A stretch of 64,000 nt of DNA from Planctomycetota bacterium (GCA_029781135.1 JAKOXH010000073.1:1-64000); one strand, 5' to 3'. Counted from the first letter of the stretch, positions 18,478 through 27,191 are shown. The notes: generated from the letters alone by a model not told the origin. A program made the numbers and translations.

Positions 18478-18625
18478 CCACAAACTCCTCGTAATAGCGG
18501 CGATAGATCGGGCTGAGCGGCGTCCCGCTCAGATAGGCAAGCTCGATCTCGCGCTCTTGGGCGCTTGCCTGCGCATTTAGCTCGGCAGCGGCCACTAACA
18601 AGTTCTTGGCTCTGGTCGACATCAT
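18302..18625 (-). CDS. Small helical protein overlapping the next gene
   Basis: 107 aa in frame, starting with tandem ATGs at 18625 and 18622 that overlap the TGA of the upstream gene (ATGA). The first ~48 residues (STRAKNLLVAAAELNAQ to YRRYYEEF) look like a normal helical protein. After 18477 the sequence becomes Arg/Ala/Gly-rich and reads like the shadow of the downstream gene. Either it is a short protein with an over-long overlap, or ribosomes shift into the frame of 18019-18477. The register difference would need a +1 or -2 shift. Confidence 0.4.
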   Translation of the reverse strand: MMSTRAKNLLVAAAELNAQASAQEREIELAYLSGTPLSPIYRRYYEEFVDECREDDRIGGVARAATGGRATATSGRIHDGGAYPGQAPHASPPTQADAARCEAVERR

Positions 18626-18888
18626 GCTTGGTTGCGAGCAGCCGTCTGTTCGGGGCTGTTCGTCTCGGCGCGCGTGCGGCCGCTACCGGCTTCCAATATG
18701 ATGCGGCCTGCCGTCGCATCGCGAAATTCTTTGGAGCCGACGTACTGCATTTCCAGGAATTTTTCCATCGTCGTGGCGTTCCGAGCGTGACGGTCACGGT
18801 CGGCTTTTAACAAGTCATCAAAGTAACCAGGATCGACCGCCATGCCGACTGCCATACATCCCAATGCCATCGTCAACACGGATAACAT
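18622..18888 (-). CDS. Small protein with hydrophobic N-terminus
   Basis: 88 aa from ATG 18888, preceded by GAGGTG. The N-terminus (MLSVLTMALGCMAVGMAV) is hydrophobic and could be a signal peptide, a lipoprotein leader (LGC) or a membrane anchor. The rest is charged and soluble (DDLLKADRDRHARN). It lies 26 bases after the protease gene, and its stop overlaps the next ATG. No family was recognised. Export is likely from the leader, as for its upstream neighbours. Confidence 0.6.
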   Translation of the reverse strand: MLSVLTMALGCMAVGMAVDPGYFDDLLKADRDRHARNATTMEKFLEMQYVGSKEFRDATAGRIILEAGSGRTRAETNSPEQTAARNQA

Positions 18889-18914
18889 ATCGTCACCTCT
18901 TTGTTTCTATTGGG

Positions 18915-19991
18915 TTAACGAACAGGTCGCGTTTCATCCACAAGGACACGCGGATTAAACGTAAAGTCGAGCGCATCGCCACGGAACAAATTGATCCTTG
19001 TTTCTCCCGCGACCTTTCCGTCGGGCAAGAACACCCTTACCGGTGTGTCTCGGTCGAGTTGCTTCCGCAATGCCTCAACGGCATTCGAGTTCGTCGCGAC
19101 AACGGCAATGACGTTGTCGACCGAAGCGCTCTTGTCTTTCATCGTGGCTTCCAGTGCCGCGAGACGCACATTGAATTCCTCCCATTTTGAGCTGCGCTCA
19201 CAACTGGCGTCTTTTCCAGCAGGTCCTGCGGGACCTGCTGGACCAGGCGGCCCTTGCGGACCTGGCGGGCCTGCCGTGACGCGCGGTTCCTCTCGTCGAA
19301 TTGGTCGTTGCGGCGCGGTCGGTACAGGACAAAACCCCTGTTGGCACCAACCATTGTGGCACCCATTCGCTACTTGAACTCCTTGAACTTCGCGGCAGAG
19401 CCCGACCACCGTGGCTCGGCCACAACATATCGTTCGACCTTCACTGGTCGATCCGGTCAGCGTTCCGATCAATTCGCCGTCTCTGGTGACAATCGGGCCA
19501 CCGCTCTCACCTGGCGTAGAAGAGCCTGCGAGCCATAGCGTTCCGTTATCCGCTTCGACGGTCGTCCGACGACATACGAACTGCTGGCAAGGGGCGGGAA
19601 AACCACAGACCCAGACAGGTTCTCCACGCGCCAGCAGCCGTTCGCAGATCTTAAATGGATGCACATTTGCACCGATCTGTCCGGCGAACGAATAGATGGC
19701 GCAGTCGCGCAAGGGCTCGCTCTGCGGGTCGTGTGGCGCTACGGCAATTACGGTTGCCGTGCCACCCGAGCCGTCATTACACACAAAGCCAACGCGGTCC
19801 CCCACAACAACGCTGGTATGGGCGTCACGATGCGCACACGATATCAGATACACCTTTCCGTCGACGTCCAGAAACGAGGCCGTGCCCCCGTCGGCCAGAG
19901 AGACGACACGTGGTTCGTTCCACCCATCGCGTGCTTGACCCGCTTCGTACCAAGACAGGCCAACTAACAAGATTGCGACGTGACGTTTCAT
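18915..19991 (-). CDS. Secreted trypsin-like protease with collagen-like segment
   Basis: 358 aa. A signal peptide (about residues 1-20) precedes a chymotrypsin-fold domain with a visible triad: His54 in SCAHRD, Asp96 in RDCAIY and Ser163 in TPGESGGP. Several Cys may form disulfides. Residues 241-261 are a Gly-X-Y run (GPPGPQGPPGP), followed by a coiled-coil-like helix and a C-terminal beta domain. Collagen-like plus coiled-coil segments usually trimerise, so a trimeric exported protease is likely. Its ATG overlaps the TGA of the preceding small gene. The substrate is unknown; processing of the Rhs or fibre proteins is one possibility drawn from context. Confidence 0.85.
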   Translation of the reverse strand: MKRHVAILLVGLSWYEAGQARDGWNEPRVVSLADGGTASFLDVDGKVYLISCAHRDAHTSVVVGDRVGFVCNDGSGGTATVIAVAPHDPQSEPLRDCAIYSFAGQIGANVHPFKICERLLARGEPVWVCGFPAPCQQFVCRRTTVEADNGTLWLAGSSTPGESGGPIVTRDGELIGTLTGSTSEGRTICCGRATVVGLCREVQGVQVANGCHNGWCQQGFCPVPTAPQRPIRREEPRVTAGPPGPQGPPGPAGPAGPAGKDASCERSSKWEEFNVRLAALEATMKDKSASVDNVIAVVATNSNAVEALRKQLDRDTPVRVFLPDGKVAGETRINLFRGDALDFTFNPRVLVDETRPVR

Positions 19992-20209
19992 CGCTGTGAC
20001 TTCGCCTGCGGGTTAGGAATATAGACCCAAAAAGGTCCGAAAAGACATTGTCCCAGCCAACACGGGCGTTCAATCGGATAATAGGTTCCCCCCACAGCCT
20101 GTACTGGTTGCGGTGGCGGCGCGAAACACGCCCGAGCGAGCGGTTGTGCCTCCAATCCTTGCGCAAGCATGGCGAGCAGGACCACGCCAACACCGAATAA
20201 TCGTTTCAT
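19988..20209 (-). CDS. Small secreted Cys-containing protein
   Basis: 73 aa. A clear signal peptide (MKRLFGVGVVLLAMLAQGLEA) leads a 50-residue mature part rich in Pro and aromatic residues, with a PCWLGQCLFGPFW motif. Its ATG overlaps the stop of the small lipoprotein gene, and its own stop overlaps the protease start. Three genes in a row are thus coupled by ATGA junctions. No family was recognised. The arrangement suggests that it acts together with the protease outside the cytoplasm. Confidence 0.7.
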   Translation of the reverse strand: MKRLFGVGVVLLAMLAQGLEAQPLARACFAPPPQPVQAVGGTYYPIERPCWLGQCLFGPFWVYIPNPQAKSQR

Positions 20210-20379
20210 GGGGCATCTCCCGAAGGTGCTACGAGAACACTGTGAAGGCCATCGTCAGATATGGTTGGTTCAGGCGAATGCGACTCGGTATGACAGCCAA
20301 GGCAAGACAACAGTGCTGCTGCCGATATCAGCCACGCATTTAAGCAGCCGCGAATTTTGCTCAAATCGGCTTTCATCAT
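20206..20379 (-). CDS. Small putative lipoprotein
   Basis: 57 aa starting at tandem ATGs (20379 and 20376). It has a basic N-terminus, a hydrophobic stretch (AWLISAAALLSC) and a plausible lipobox LLSC with Cys26, then a short hydrophilic mature part of about 30 residues. The start overlaps the stop of the DUF1353 gene and its TGA overlaps the next ATG. Small lipoproteins next to phage lysis-type genes can be spanin-like, but the mature part here is too short to say. The four-base overlaps on both sides support that it is real. Confidence 0.6.
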   Translation of the reverse strand: MMKADLSKIRGCLNAWLISAAALLSCLGCHTESHSPEPTISDDGLHSVLVAPSGDAP

Positions 20380-20945
20380 GATTCACCGCACGGGGCAGCG
20401 GCCGTCTTTGCAGCCAGTTCCTTTTGATTGTGTTTCCAAGCGATCCAACCAAAGTGGCGAATTCTTCCGTAAATAATCCAACGAACGTCCCAGGGGACTC
20501 CATCGTTCTCCATGATCGAGGTCGCGATCGCGTCCGCCACCACGCGCGACACTGGCTGCGTTCGGTAAAGTTTGTCGTGCACGCACATCGCCCGCACATG
20601 GCGGCCGATCTTCTGCAGGTACGGTAACAGGCGGATCGAATAGACCAGTAGCAGTACAGTAACCGCCCAGGCCCAGACGTTGTGCCACAGCAGCAAGAGG
20701 ACGATGGTGGCCAACCAGGGAATTAGGAGCGCCCCAGACGGAATGCTGGCGCCGTCCCATTTGAATCCTTTTTCGAGTTGCACATGGACAATCCCATTGT
20801 CGTAAACGACTTCGTTGGCGAGTGAAAACGGGTTCGTGTTGTCGCTGTAGTCGATGACGACCGGAAAACCTTGGGCCGGCACAAAGACATGCACGCACTG
20901 ATTCAGCTGACGCAAGTGTCGTTGTGAAGCGATGTGGTCGGGCAT
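20376..20945 (-). CDS. DUF1353 family phage-type protein
   Basis: 189 aa from ATG 20945, with GGAGG 8 bases upstream. It shows the DUF1353 signatures FKWDGASIPSG (residues 61-71), HDKLYR (123-128) and a later RVVADAI helix. Family members are found in phages and prophages, often near lysis or packaging genes, with unknown function. A hydrophobic insertion (residues ~74-107) sits between the two motifs and could span the membrane. It is followed by the overlapping lipoprotein gene. A second frame starting at 21033 with a very strong ribosome site runs across this gene. Confidence 0.75.
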   Translation of the reverse strand: MPDHIASQRHLRQLNQCVHVFVPAQGFPVVIDYSDNTNPFSLANEVVYDNGIVHVQLEKGFKWDGASIPSGALLIPWLATIVLLLLWHNVWAWAVTVLLLVYSIRLLPYLQKIGRHVRAMCVHDKLYRTQPVSRVVADAIATSIMENDGVPWDVRWIIYGRIRHFGWIAWKHNQKELAAKTAAAPCGES

Positions 20946-21122
20946 AAGTGGAACCTCCACAGCAACTCTGCAGCGTGGTCACGATGGACCAAGCGATCGC
21001 AAACGCCCAGGCTTTACGGGTGGTGCCTTTCATACTGCTAATCCTCCTCTCGTTCCTCCGGACTCGTGCTCGTAGTCAACACTCGGCTACACTATTGGGC
21101 TCCGCGATCGCTCGAATGCTCC

Positions 21123-21587
21123 TCATTTTCGTTCTGCGTCGCGGTTTGCTCCAACTATTTGCATTCCGAAGGCTTGGTTTACGTCGTCCAGTGGTTCCTC
21201 GCCCCGGCGAATCTTGGCCGCCAAAATCACTAAGTACCTCCGAAAGTAATCCTCTTTCAATTCAACTCCCAACGGCAGTGTCGTATCGTTTCCTGCCCTG
21301 ATCCGTTTCACCGCCCCCGTCGCAATCAACCAGTGCAAGTGGCACCGCTGACAGGGCATCACCCGGATTTTCGCTCCGCACATCCGACAGCGGATGGCGG
21401 AAAACAATTGTCGAGGTTCATGTCTGGTCCTCCATCGCCGCAGTCGCACGTAATCCACGCGCTGCCCCGACGCTATTCGGTTCACCGTTTCGCGATTAAC
21501 TTTCACCCGACGAGCAATTTCTCGCTGAGATAGTCTCCCTTGAGCCAGCAGCACCTCAATCGCCCTAACTTTGTCCTGCGACAGCAT
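21123..21587 (-). CDS. HTH and zinc-ribbon regulator-like protein
   Basis: 154 aa from ATG 21587, preceded by AAGGAG. Residues 19-40 (LSQREIARRVKVNRETVNRI) form a helix-turn-helix of the homeodomain-like or resolvase type. C67xxC70 and C79xxC82 form a zinc ribbon. The C-terminus is helical. It is the first gene upstream of the overlapping run that leads to the Rhs tail module and is on the same strand, separated by about 180 bases from the DUF1353 gene. A role in controlling that run is a reasonable inference, not shown. Confidence 0.7.
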   Translation of the reverse strand: MLSQDKVRAIEVLLAQGRLSQREIARRVKVNRETVNRIASGQRVDYVRLRRWRTRHEPRQLFSAIRCRMCGAKIRVMPCQRCHLHWLIATGAVKRIRAGNDTTLPLGVELKEDYFRRYLVILAAKIRRGEEPLDDVNQAFGMQIVGANRDAERK

Positions 21588-22793
21588 GCCGTTTCTCCTT
21601 AGGCGACCCACTAATGGCGCACCCCGACCATCAAGGGTTCTTTCCCCTACTGCGAGGTTTGTGCTCTGTCCGTTACGAAAAGCTCTGTCGTCGTTGACCT
21701 CTTCCCTCCGATCACGTGAGAGGGGGCGCGCAGGAACAAAATCTTGCCCTCAGCAATTCACGGCGCGCCAGTCATTGGTGATGCCGCTCTCTGTTCTTGG
21801 CACGACCTTCGCCGGCCATGAACCGACGCTATTCACCTTACCGTGTTGACAGAAGACATCCATTCAAGATTTCCGGCCACACAATCGACTAATCAACACG
21901 AACTCGTCGCGTTCCAGCAACAATTGGGCCAGCCACGAGTCCACTTCGCTCGATCCAACAACAACACATCCACTCCTATTCCGCGAACTTACTTCGTTTA
22001 TTGCTGCTTGCACGACGCCAAGCCGCCGTCATTCACCAAGTACACCCCCCGTATTAACTAGCAGCAATGAAATCATAATTGCCTTCCCGAAGCAGGACGA
22101 TTCACGCGAACTTGTAGAATGTGCAACATCCTGCCGCCATCCGATCGCCAGCCAACACGAGCATCTCGTGGGACACACTGCTGAGTCAACAAGTTGAATA
22201 CGTGCTCATGACTCGCTGGCTCACTCTCCCGTTGCACCTCAAGCCTTCTTACGACGTCTTCCATTCACATGGCCACTACGTGTACATCAAGCGAACAGCA
22301 AACCTTTATGCACATTAACCCATGATCTCCATTTGACGTCGACTTTTTCACACGGGTGAAGAGTAATCTATCAGGACCTGTGACTCGTCCTGGCAGCTGA
22401 CCTGTCTGCACCCCGAAGGATGCAGCTTCGTTCCGTTCAAGATCTAAGTACCCGCCCATTTGCCGAAGGGCGCAGCTGAAAAACGGGCCACTATTCTCCC
22501 TCTGGACTATAGAAGAACCTCCGTGCTTCCCGGGGAAATGTCTGTGACTGTTGTTTCACGAAATGTGTAGATTACTTAATTGCCGTTCAAACAGTTCGCC
22601 CCCGGGTGGACCTCTTTTTCTGGCCCACAGCGTTTCTTGGACGAGAATTCAAAGAAATCCTTGCCACGTTCGTCATCACGTATTTACAATGATTACTACC
22701 CCACGGTCAGACGCACTCGGGGCTCAAACCATATGGTACATCTCGTCAAATGGTAATCCCATTGCAACAAATCTTCGTTGCAGGAGTACGCTA
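21588..22793. other. 1.2 kb without recognisable genes
   Basis: Frames in this stretch are short, overlap each other on both strands and carry no domain I recognise. Upstream of the regulator gene the DNA is relatively AT-rich. I see no tRNA, no clear terminator and no repeat of note. It ends at the ribosome site of the interrupted PEP-CTERM gene. Confidence 0.5.
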
Positions 22794-22932
22794 ATGAACA
22801 AGCGACCGCATTTAATTACAACCATGTCCTGCGCTTGGATTCTATTTTCCCTATTCGCGGATACGTCAACCGCCACAATCCCGGAGATACTCGACCAGTC
22901 CTTCGTTCTGACGAGGTTTAGTTCCAACGGAT

Positions 22933-24283
22933 AGTGCAACCCTTCGTCTGTAAATATCAAATTCATGATCTTGTCGAGGCGGGTTGCGGGTTTGCCTTGG
23001 GGAGGTAACGTTTTTCGGTCTGCCACTCTTCGTCGACTTCCATCAGCACCGCGGTGGCGAGGCGGAGCAGGGAAGCTTCGTTGGGGAACAGCGTCGCCAC
23101 GCGGGTGCGACGTTTGATTTCACGGTTCAGCCGTTCCAGGCCGTTGATCGTCCGCAGCCGGCGGCGATGCTCGACCGGGAAGTCGAACACGTTGAGTCCC
23201 TCCGGCACGTTCTCTTCCAGCCAGGCTGCGAGCTTAGGCGCAACGGGAGCATACTTCTTCACCATCAGGCTGAGCAAGCGGTCAGCCTCGACCCGATTGG
23301 CCGCGTTCCACACCGCCCGCAGATCGGCGCTGGCTTCGCTCGGCGAGACGCCCGGCGTGAGGTGGTCGAACAAATTCTTGGCCAGGTGGAACTGGCAGCG
23401 TTGCCACGGCACGCCGGGGAAGCGCGCCGTCCGCGCCGCCGCCAGGCCTTGGTGGTCGTCGCTCACGATCAACCGTACACCGTGCATCCCGCGCTCTTGC
23501 AGGCTGGCGAGAAACTCGCGCCAATGCACTTCCGCTTCCGAGAGCGAAACGCTGAGGCCGAGGATCGTGCGGCGGCCATCGGGCGCGATCCCCACGGCCA
23601 CCAACAGCGCGCACGACACCACGCTGCCGCCGACGCGGATTTTTTCGTAGCGCGCGTCCAAAACGAGGTACTCGATCTGCGCGAGCTCGCGCTCCCGCCA
23701 GGTCGAGAGTTCCTCGTCCAAGAGCGCTACGGCACGGCTCACTTGGCTGCTGGTGACGTCCAAGCCACAGAGCTCTTCCATCACGGCCGCCACCTTCCGC
23801 GTCGTCACCCCCTGCACGTACATCTCGGCCACGGCCGCCTTAAGGGCGCGCTCGCTGCGCGAGCCCCGCTCCAGCGCCGAGGGGTAGAAGGACACGCCGC
23901 GCGTCTTGGGCACCGCCAGCTCGAGTTCGCCGACACGCGTCTTGAGCCGCTTCTGTTTGAACCCGTTGGCATAGCCCAGACGCCGCGGCGAACGCTCGTA
24001 CGGCGCCGCGCCGAGCGCCGCAGTCCGTTCCAGTTGCATCGCCTCGTTCACCAGAATCTCCACGGCACGTGCTAATCCGCCGAAACCGTGTTCTACCAAC
24101 ACGTCCATCACCGCTTCCCAACATCGCCGGCGGATCTTCCGCTGTTGGCGGCGGCGGCTCAATCCATTACGCTCATGCTTACGGGTCATGTGTGTGTCTC
24201 CTTGGGGGTTTTTGTTGATACCCAAGAAAACCACGCCTGGCCCGCCTTTTCCAAGATCAGTTCCTCGTCAGGGTGATAGCACT
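22933..24283 (-). mobile_element. IS256-family insertion sequence
   Basis: About 1.35 kb holding a single transposase gene. The proposed ends are imperfect inverted repeats: AGTGCAACCCTTCGTC on the left, and AGTGCTATCACCCTGACGAGG read inward from the right. The left part also shares AAGATC and CCCGCC blocks with the right in inverse order. No direct target repeat is visible at these coordinates, so ends could be off by several bases. It interrupts a PEP-CTERM gene. Confidence 0.65.
22963..24189 (-). CDS. IS256-family transposase
   Basis: 408 aa from ATG 24189, with AAGGAG at good distance; a longer frame to 24234 is unsupported. It is a full-length mutator/IS256-type DDE transposase. Asp178 lies in VLDARYEK, Asp244/245 in VSDDHQGL and Glu352 in GLERLNREIKRR. 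The C265xxH268 pair (CQFHLAKN) lies between the second Asp and the Glu, as usual for the family. No frameshift or stop interrupts it, so the element may be active. Confidence 0.93.
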   Translation of the reverse strand: MTRKHERNGLSRRRQQRKIRRRCWEAVMDVLVEHGFGGLARAVEILVNEAMQLERTAALGAAPYERSPRRLGYANGFKQKRLKTRVGELELAVPKTRGVSFYPSALERGSRSERALKAAVAEMYVQGVTTRKVAAVMEELCGLDVTSSQVSRAVALLDEELSTWRERELAQIEYLVLDARYEKIRVGGSVVSCALLVAVGIAPDGRRTILGLSVSLSEAEVHWREFLASLQERGMHGVRLIVSDDHQGLAAARTARFPGVPWQRCQFHLAKNLFDHLTPGVSPSEASADLRAVWNAANRVEADRLLSLMVKKYAPVAPKLAAWLEENVPEGLNVFDFPVEHRRRLRTINGLERLNREIKRRTRVATLFPNEASLLRLATAVLMEVDEEWQTEKRYLPKANPQPASTRS

Positions 24284-25116
24284 GACTGCAGCACCACTCC
24301 CCAGCGAGCTTTTACAGAACAAATGGTACGCTATCTTCCAACGCCGCCGTTGGTGGATTCATTAACCAGAATATTAGTCAGACCGTCCATGTTGGGACGA
24401 CAGGACAACTCTCCCGCTTTGAGTTTTGGGGATTTCAACATGGGAGTGACCTATCAGATTTCGCTCTCGATATTCGCCCCGTCGATGGCAATTTGCGGCC
24501 GGTTGAAAACGACAACTTGAAATATGGCCGAGTTATCATTGCGCATCAAAGTCTGGCCACCTTGATTGGCACCTCTGATATTTCCCCCTATCTCTACTCC
24601 GTGGATTTAATCCCCCTCAATCTCCATTTCAACGCCGGCGATTATTTCGCTTTCAACTTCAGTAGTACCAATCCTGCTGCCGGGTTCGGCATCGACATCA
24701 TGGGGGACGTAGCGCCAACTCCCGGTCCTTATGCAAGCGGTCAGGCATACTTACGGAATACCAATCAAAACAATGGATTGTTCTTCGAATGGACAGATGT
24801 TTTCCCTCCCAATCCTCCCGGTCCCAACACTGTTGATCTCGGCTTTCGGACATTCATGGTCGTGCCTGAACCTTCGACCTTCTTACTGTTGGTTACAGTT
24901 TGCATTCCCTTTTTTGGCCGCCCAACAAGACGCGCCCCTTCGTAATCCGACTGAATTCTCGTTCAGCTATAGAGTTCACTCTCGTAGAAACCGTTCTAGC
25001 GTGGACGAACGCGCCCCCAGCCATTGTGCTCACCGCACCTTCGCATTTGATGCTTCAGAGTTTGCCAGCCACCGGGATCGCTCTCCGGTGGTTGCGGGTA
25101 ATTTGGTCCGCACCAC

Positions 25117-25752
25117 TCATCCTGGGGGGCGTTCAGCCGCGAGACTCTCGCCGGCATCCCGTTTGGCCATCGCTCGAAATAACTCGACCGTGGCCGTCAC
25201 ATCGCCCAGCGCATCATGGGCCTTGGCCGCATCGAAGCGAATCCCAAAGTGCTCGCACAAATCTTGCAGCTTGAAACTCCTCGGCCCCTGCTCGACTCCG
25301 AGAAATTGCCACATGGCAAGCTGCATGGTGCAAAGGACAAGACGTTTTGCTGGCAGATAAATTCCCAGCCTCTCATACCAGGTGGATAAAAACGGTCCAT
25401 CAAATGCCGAATTGTGTGCTGCCAATTGAGCAACGTTGAACGGCTGCCCTTTCGCGGATAACATCGGACAGGTTGCATGACGTTTGAGGAATGCGGCGAA
25501 CTCCCTCGCCGCTTCTTGAGGCTCCTTGCCGACAGAGGCCCACAATCCCGGATGATAGTGATTTTTTCGGAGGGCATCAGCAGACGCTTTTTTCTCATCG
25601 AACTGAATTTTAATTTCGATAGTCTCAGGAACTTCGAACTCTTCGGTCACGGCAATCGCCGCCAGTTGAATGATGGGGTGGCGTTTGGGGTCAAGTCCAC
25701 CCGTTTCTAAATCGAAGCACACGATCCGCTGTTCCATTCCAGATAGTGCCAC
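25117..25752 (-). CDS. DEDDh 3'-5' exonuclease (DnaQ-like)
   Basis: 211 aa from GTG 25752, or 206 aa from ATG 25737. All DEDDh residues are visible: Asp14 and Glu16 in CFDLETGG, Asp118 in AHNSAFD, and His179 and Asp184 in AHDALGDV. The family removes nucleotides from the 3' end of DNA or RNA. A stand-alone protein of this size resembles the proofreading subunit of DNA polymerase III or an RNase T-like enzyme. Which one cannot be told here. Its end faces the plus-strand PEP-CTERM remnant. Confidence 0.85.
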   Translation of the reverse strand: MALSGMEQRIVCFDLETGGLDPKRHPIIQLAAIAVTEEFEVPETIEIKIQFDEKKASADALRKNHYHPGLWASVGKEPQEAAREFAAFLKRHATCPMLSAKGQPFNVAQLAAHNSAFDGPFLSTWYERLGIYLPAKRLVLCTMQLAMWQFLGVEQGPRSFKLQDLCEHFGIRFDAAKAHDALGDVTATVELFRAMAKRDAGESLAAERPPG

Positions 25753-25892
25753 AAATTCGCACGCTACTCAAATGTATCCTGCGTTGAAGTTTGCAGCGCT
25801 TGCCGACACGTTCTTTTGCCCACCTACGCTTTTCGTGCTATACGCTGTGTGTGACACACCGAGACCCGTTTCCGCGGGGCACCGCCGAATCC

Positions 25893-27191
25893 ATGTTGGC
25901 CATCATCAAGTCCGCCACACGAGCCAGGGAGCTACGCCAAGCTCAGTGCGTCTACTTGGCCGCCACCACCGATTGGACCAATGAGCAGATTGCCACTCTC
26001 CTCGGCCTCAGTCCGGCAACCGTCCGGCAAATGCTGTATCTGTTCCGAAAACAGGGGATGGAACAGGTAGCAGCCGACGACCACGGATATCAGCGCAGGC
26101 ACGCGGCGCTAACGCTCGCTCAAGAACAAGAGTTCCTGGCCCGGCTCTGGCTCGACCAGCAAGCAGGCCTTCCCATTACCGCCTCCCAAGGCCTCGGCAC
26201 GCTGAAAGAGATGTTTGGGAAGGATTCCTCGGTATCCAAGCCCCTCGTCTACAACATCTTCTACCGACACGGCTGGTCTTGTGATGGAACTCAAGGAGCG
26301 CCCGAGAGCGAATTCTTTCCACCCCCGAATCCCTTGTCGCCTGATAGCGCGCTAATGTCAGTCTATACGCCGAAAAACGTGACCAAACCACGAACCACTC
26401 GCCAGAACACCCCGACCCGCGTGTCCGATGAAGTGGCCCACGCACTGTTGGACACGTTGGAGGCCCACCTGGTAGCCGGACAGGCGGTAACCACCCCGGA
26501 TGCTCAACAACAACTACAGGCTGCCCACGGTATCGCCCTGTCCCGGCAATCCACGCAGCGACTCTTCTGGCGGCATGGCTGGAAACAACACCGTTTCGAG
26601 GGCCGTGCCTTTTGGACTATCGGGCCGAATGTCAACCTCACTGCGTTACAGAACAGTCTTCGCGACCGGCACGCCTCATCGCTCCTCAGCACGTCCGCGG
26701 AAGCGGCGCTACTGGCCGACTTGGAAACGCAGATGCTCGCTCATGACACGCCCGTCACGATTCGACTCGTAGCCCACCACCTCCAAGCGCTCTGTGCCCA
26801 CTCCGTTTCGGCTGGCGCCGCGAGAAAGCTCCTCCTTCGCAATGGATGGAGACAGGTGAGAACGCACCGCTTTGCTGCGTGGGTGCGGGGCAACCCTCCC
26901 AATCTGTCCGCCATCCTCGGCCAGCTTGAAACCAGCGCCGCTTCCCTTCCCAACCTCGCGTTATCGCCCGCCCAGGCTCAAGCCATCATCGAACACCTCC
27001 ACGCGCGTCACGCCTCGCGCGAGCGAATCACCGTCCAAAAATTTCGCCACGCCGTCGAACAGTTCTTCCAGACCTCCCTCTCAGCCGGAACCGCCGCCAA
27101 ACTACTCAGAAAACATGGCTGGACCCTGCATGGCAAAACTTACCAAGCCCACTGGCTCCCGCCCGAACACCGCCCCGACAACGCCGCGTGA
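25893..27191 (+). CDS. Tandem winged-helix DNA-binding protein without transposase domain
   Basis: 432 aa from ATG 25893; an in-frame extension to 25791 begins with TTG. Residues ~30-65 form an IS630-type N-terminal HTH (TNEQIATLLGLSPATVRQML). Four related units then end in a hallmark helix-wing: NIFYRHGW, RLFWRHGWKQHR, KLLLRNGWRQVRTH and KLLRKHGWTLHGKTY, encoded near 26250, 26560, 26830 and 27100. IS630/Tc1-type transposases have one such winged helix followed by a DDE catalytic domain, and no catalytic domain is present here. The protein may bind repeated DNA sites. It could be domesticated from a transposon or be a regulator of unknown role. Confidence 0.7.
   Translation: MLAIIKSATRARELRQAQCVYLAATTDWTNEQIATLLGLSPATVRQMLYLFRKQGMEQVAADDHGYQRRHAALTLAQEQEFLARLWLDQQAGLPITASQGLGTLKEMFGKDSSVSKPLVYNIFYRHGWSCDGTQGAPESEFFPPPNPLSPDSALMSVYTPKNVTKPRTTRQNTPTRVSDEVAHALLDTLEAHLVAGQAVTTPDAQQQLQAAHGIALSRQSTQRLFWRHGWKQHRFEGRAFWTIGPNVNLTALQNSLRDRHASSLLSTSAEAALLADLETQMLAHDTPVTIRLVAHHLQALCAHSVSAGAARKLLLRNGWRQVRTHRFAAWVRGNPPNLSAILGQLETSAASLPNLALSPAQAQAIIEHLHARHASRERITVQKFRHAVEQFFQTSLSAGTAAKLLRKHGWTLHGKTYQAHWLPPEHRPDNAA

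Larger units (their letters stand above)
22794..24945 (+). pseudogene. PEP-CTERM exported protein gene split by IS256-family element
   Basis: An intact start (AGGAG, then ATG 22794) gives a signal peptide (MNKRPHLITTMSCAWILFSL) and about 25 mature residues before a stop at the left end of the insertion element. The other part resumes to the right of the element at about 24287, in the frame reading SPASFYRTNGTLSSNAAVG. It continues without a stop to 24945, ending in VVPEPSTFLLL plus a basic tail, the PEP-CTERM sorting signal. The two parts are compatible halves of one beta-sandwich-like exported protein. The gene is broken by the insertion; I could not see a target duplication that would confirm a simple event. 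Confidence 0.7.

Noticed and set aside
22984..24075. 363-codon plus-strand frame rich in Arg/His
   Set aside because: It is antisense to an intact IS256-family transposase with a complete catalytic triad.
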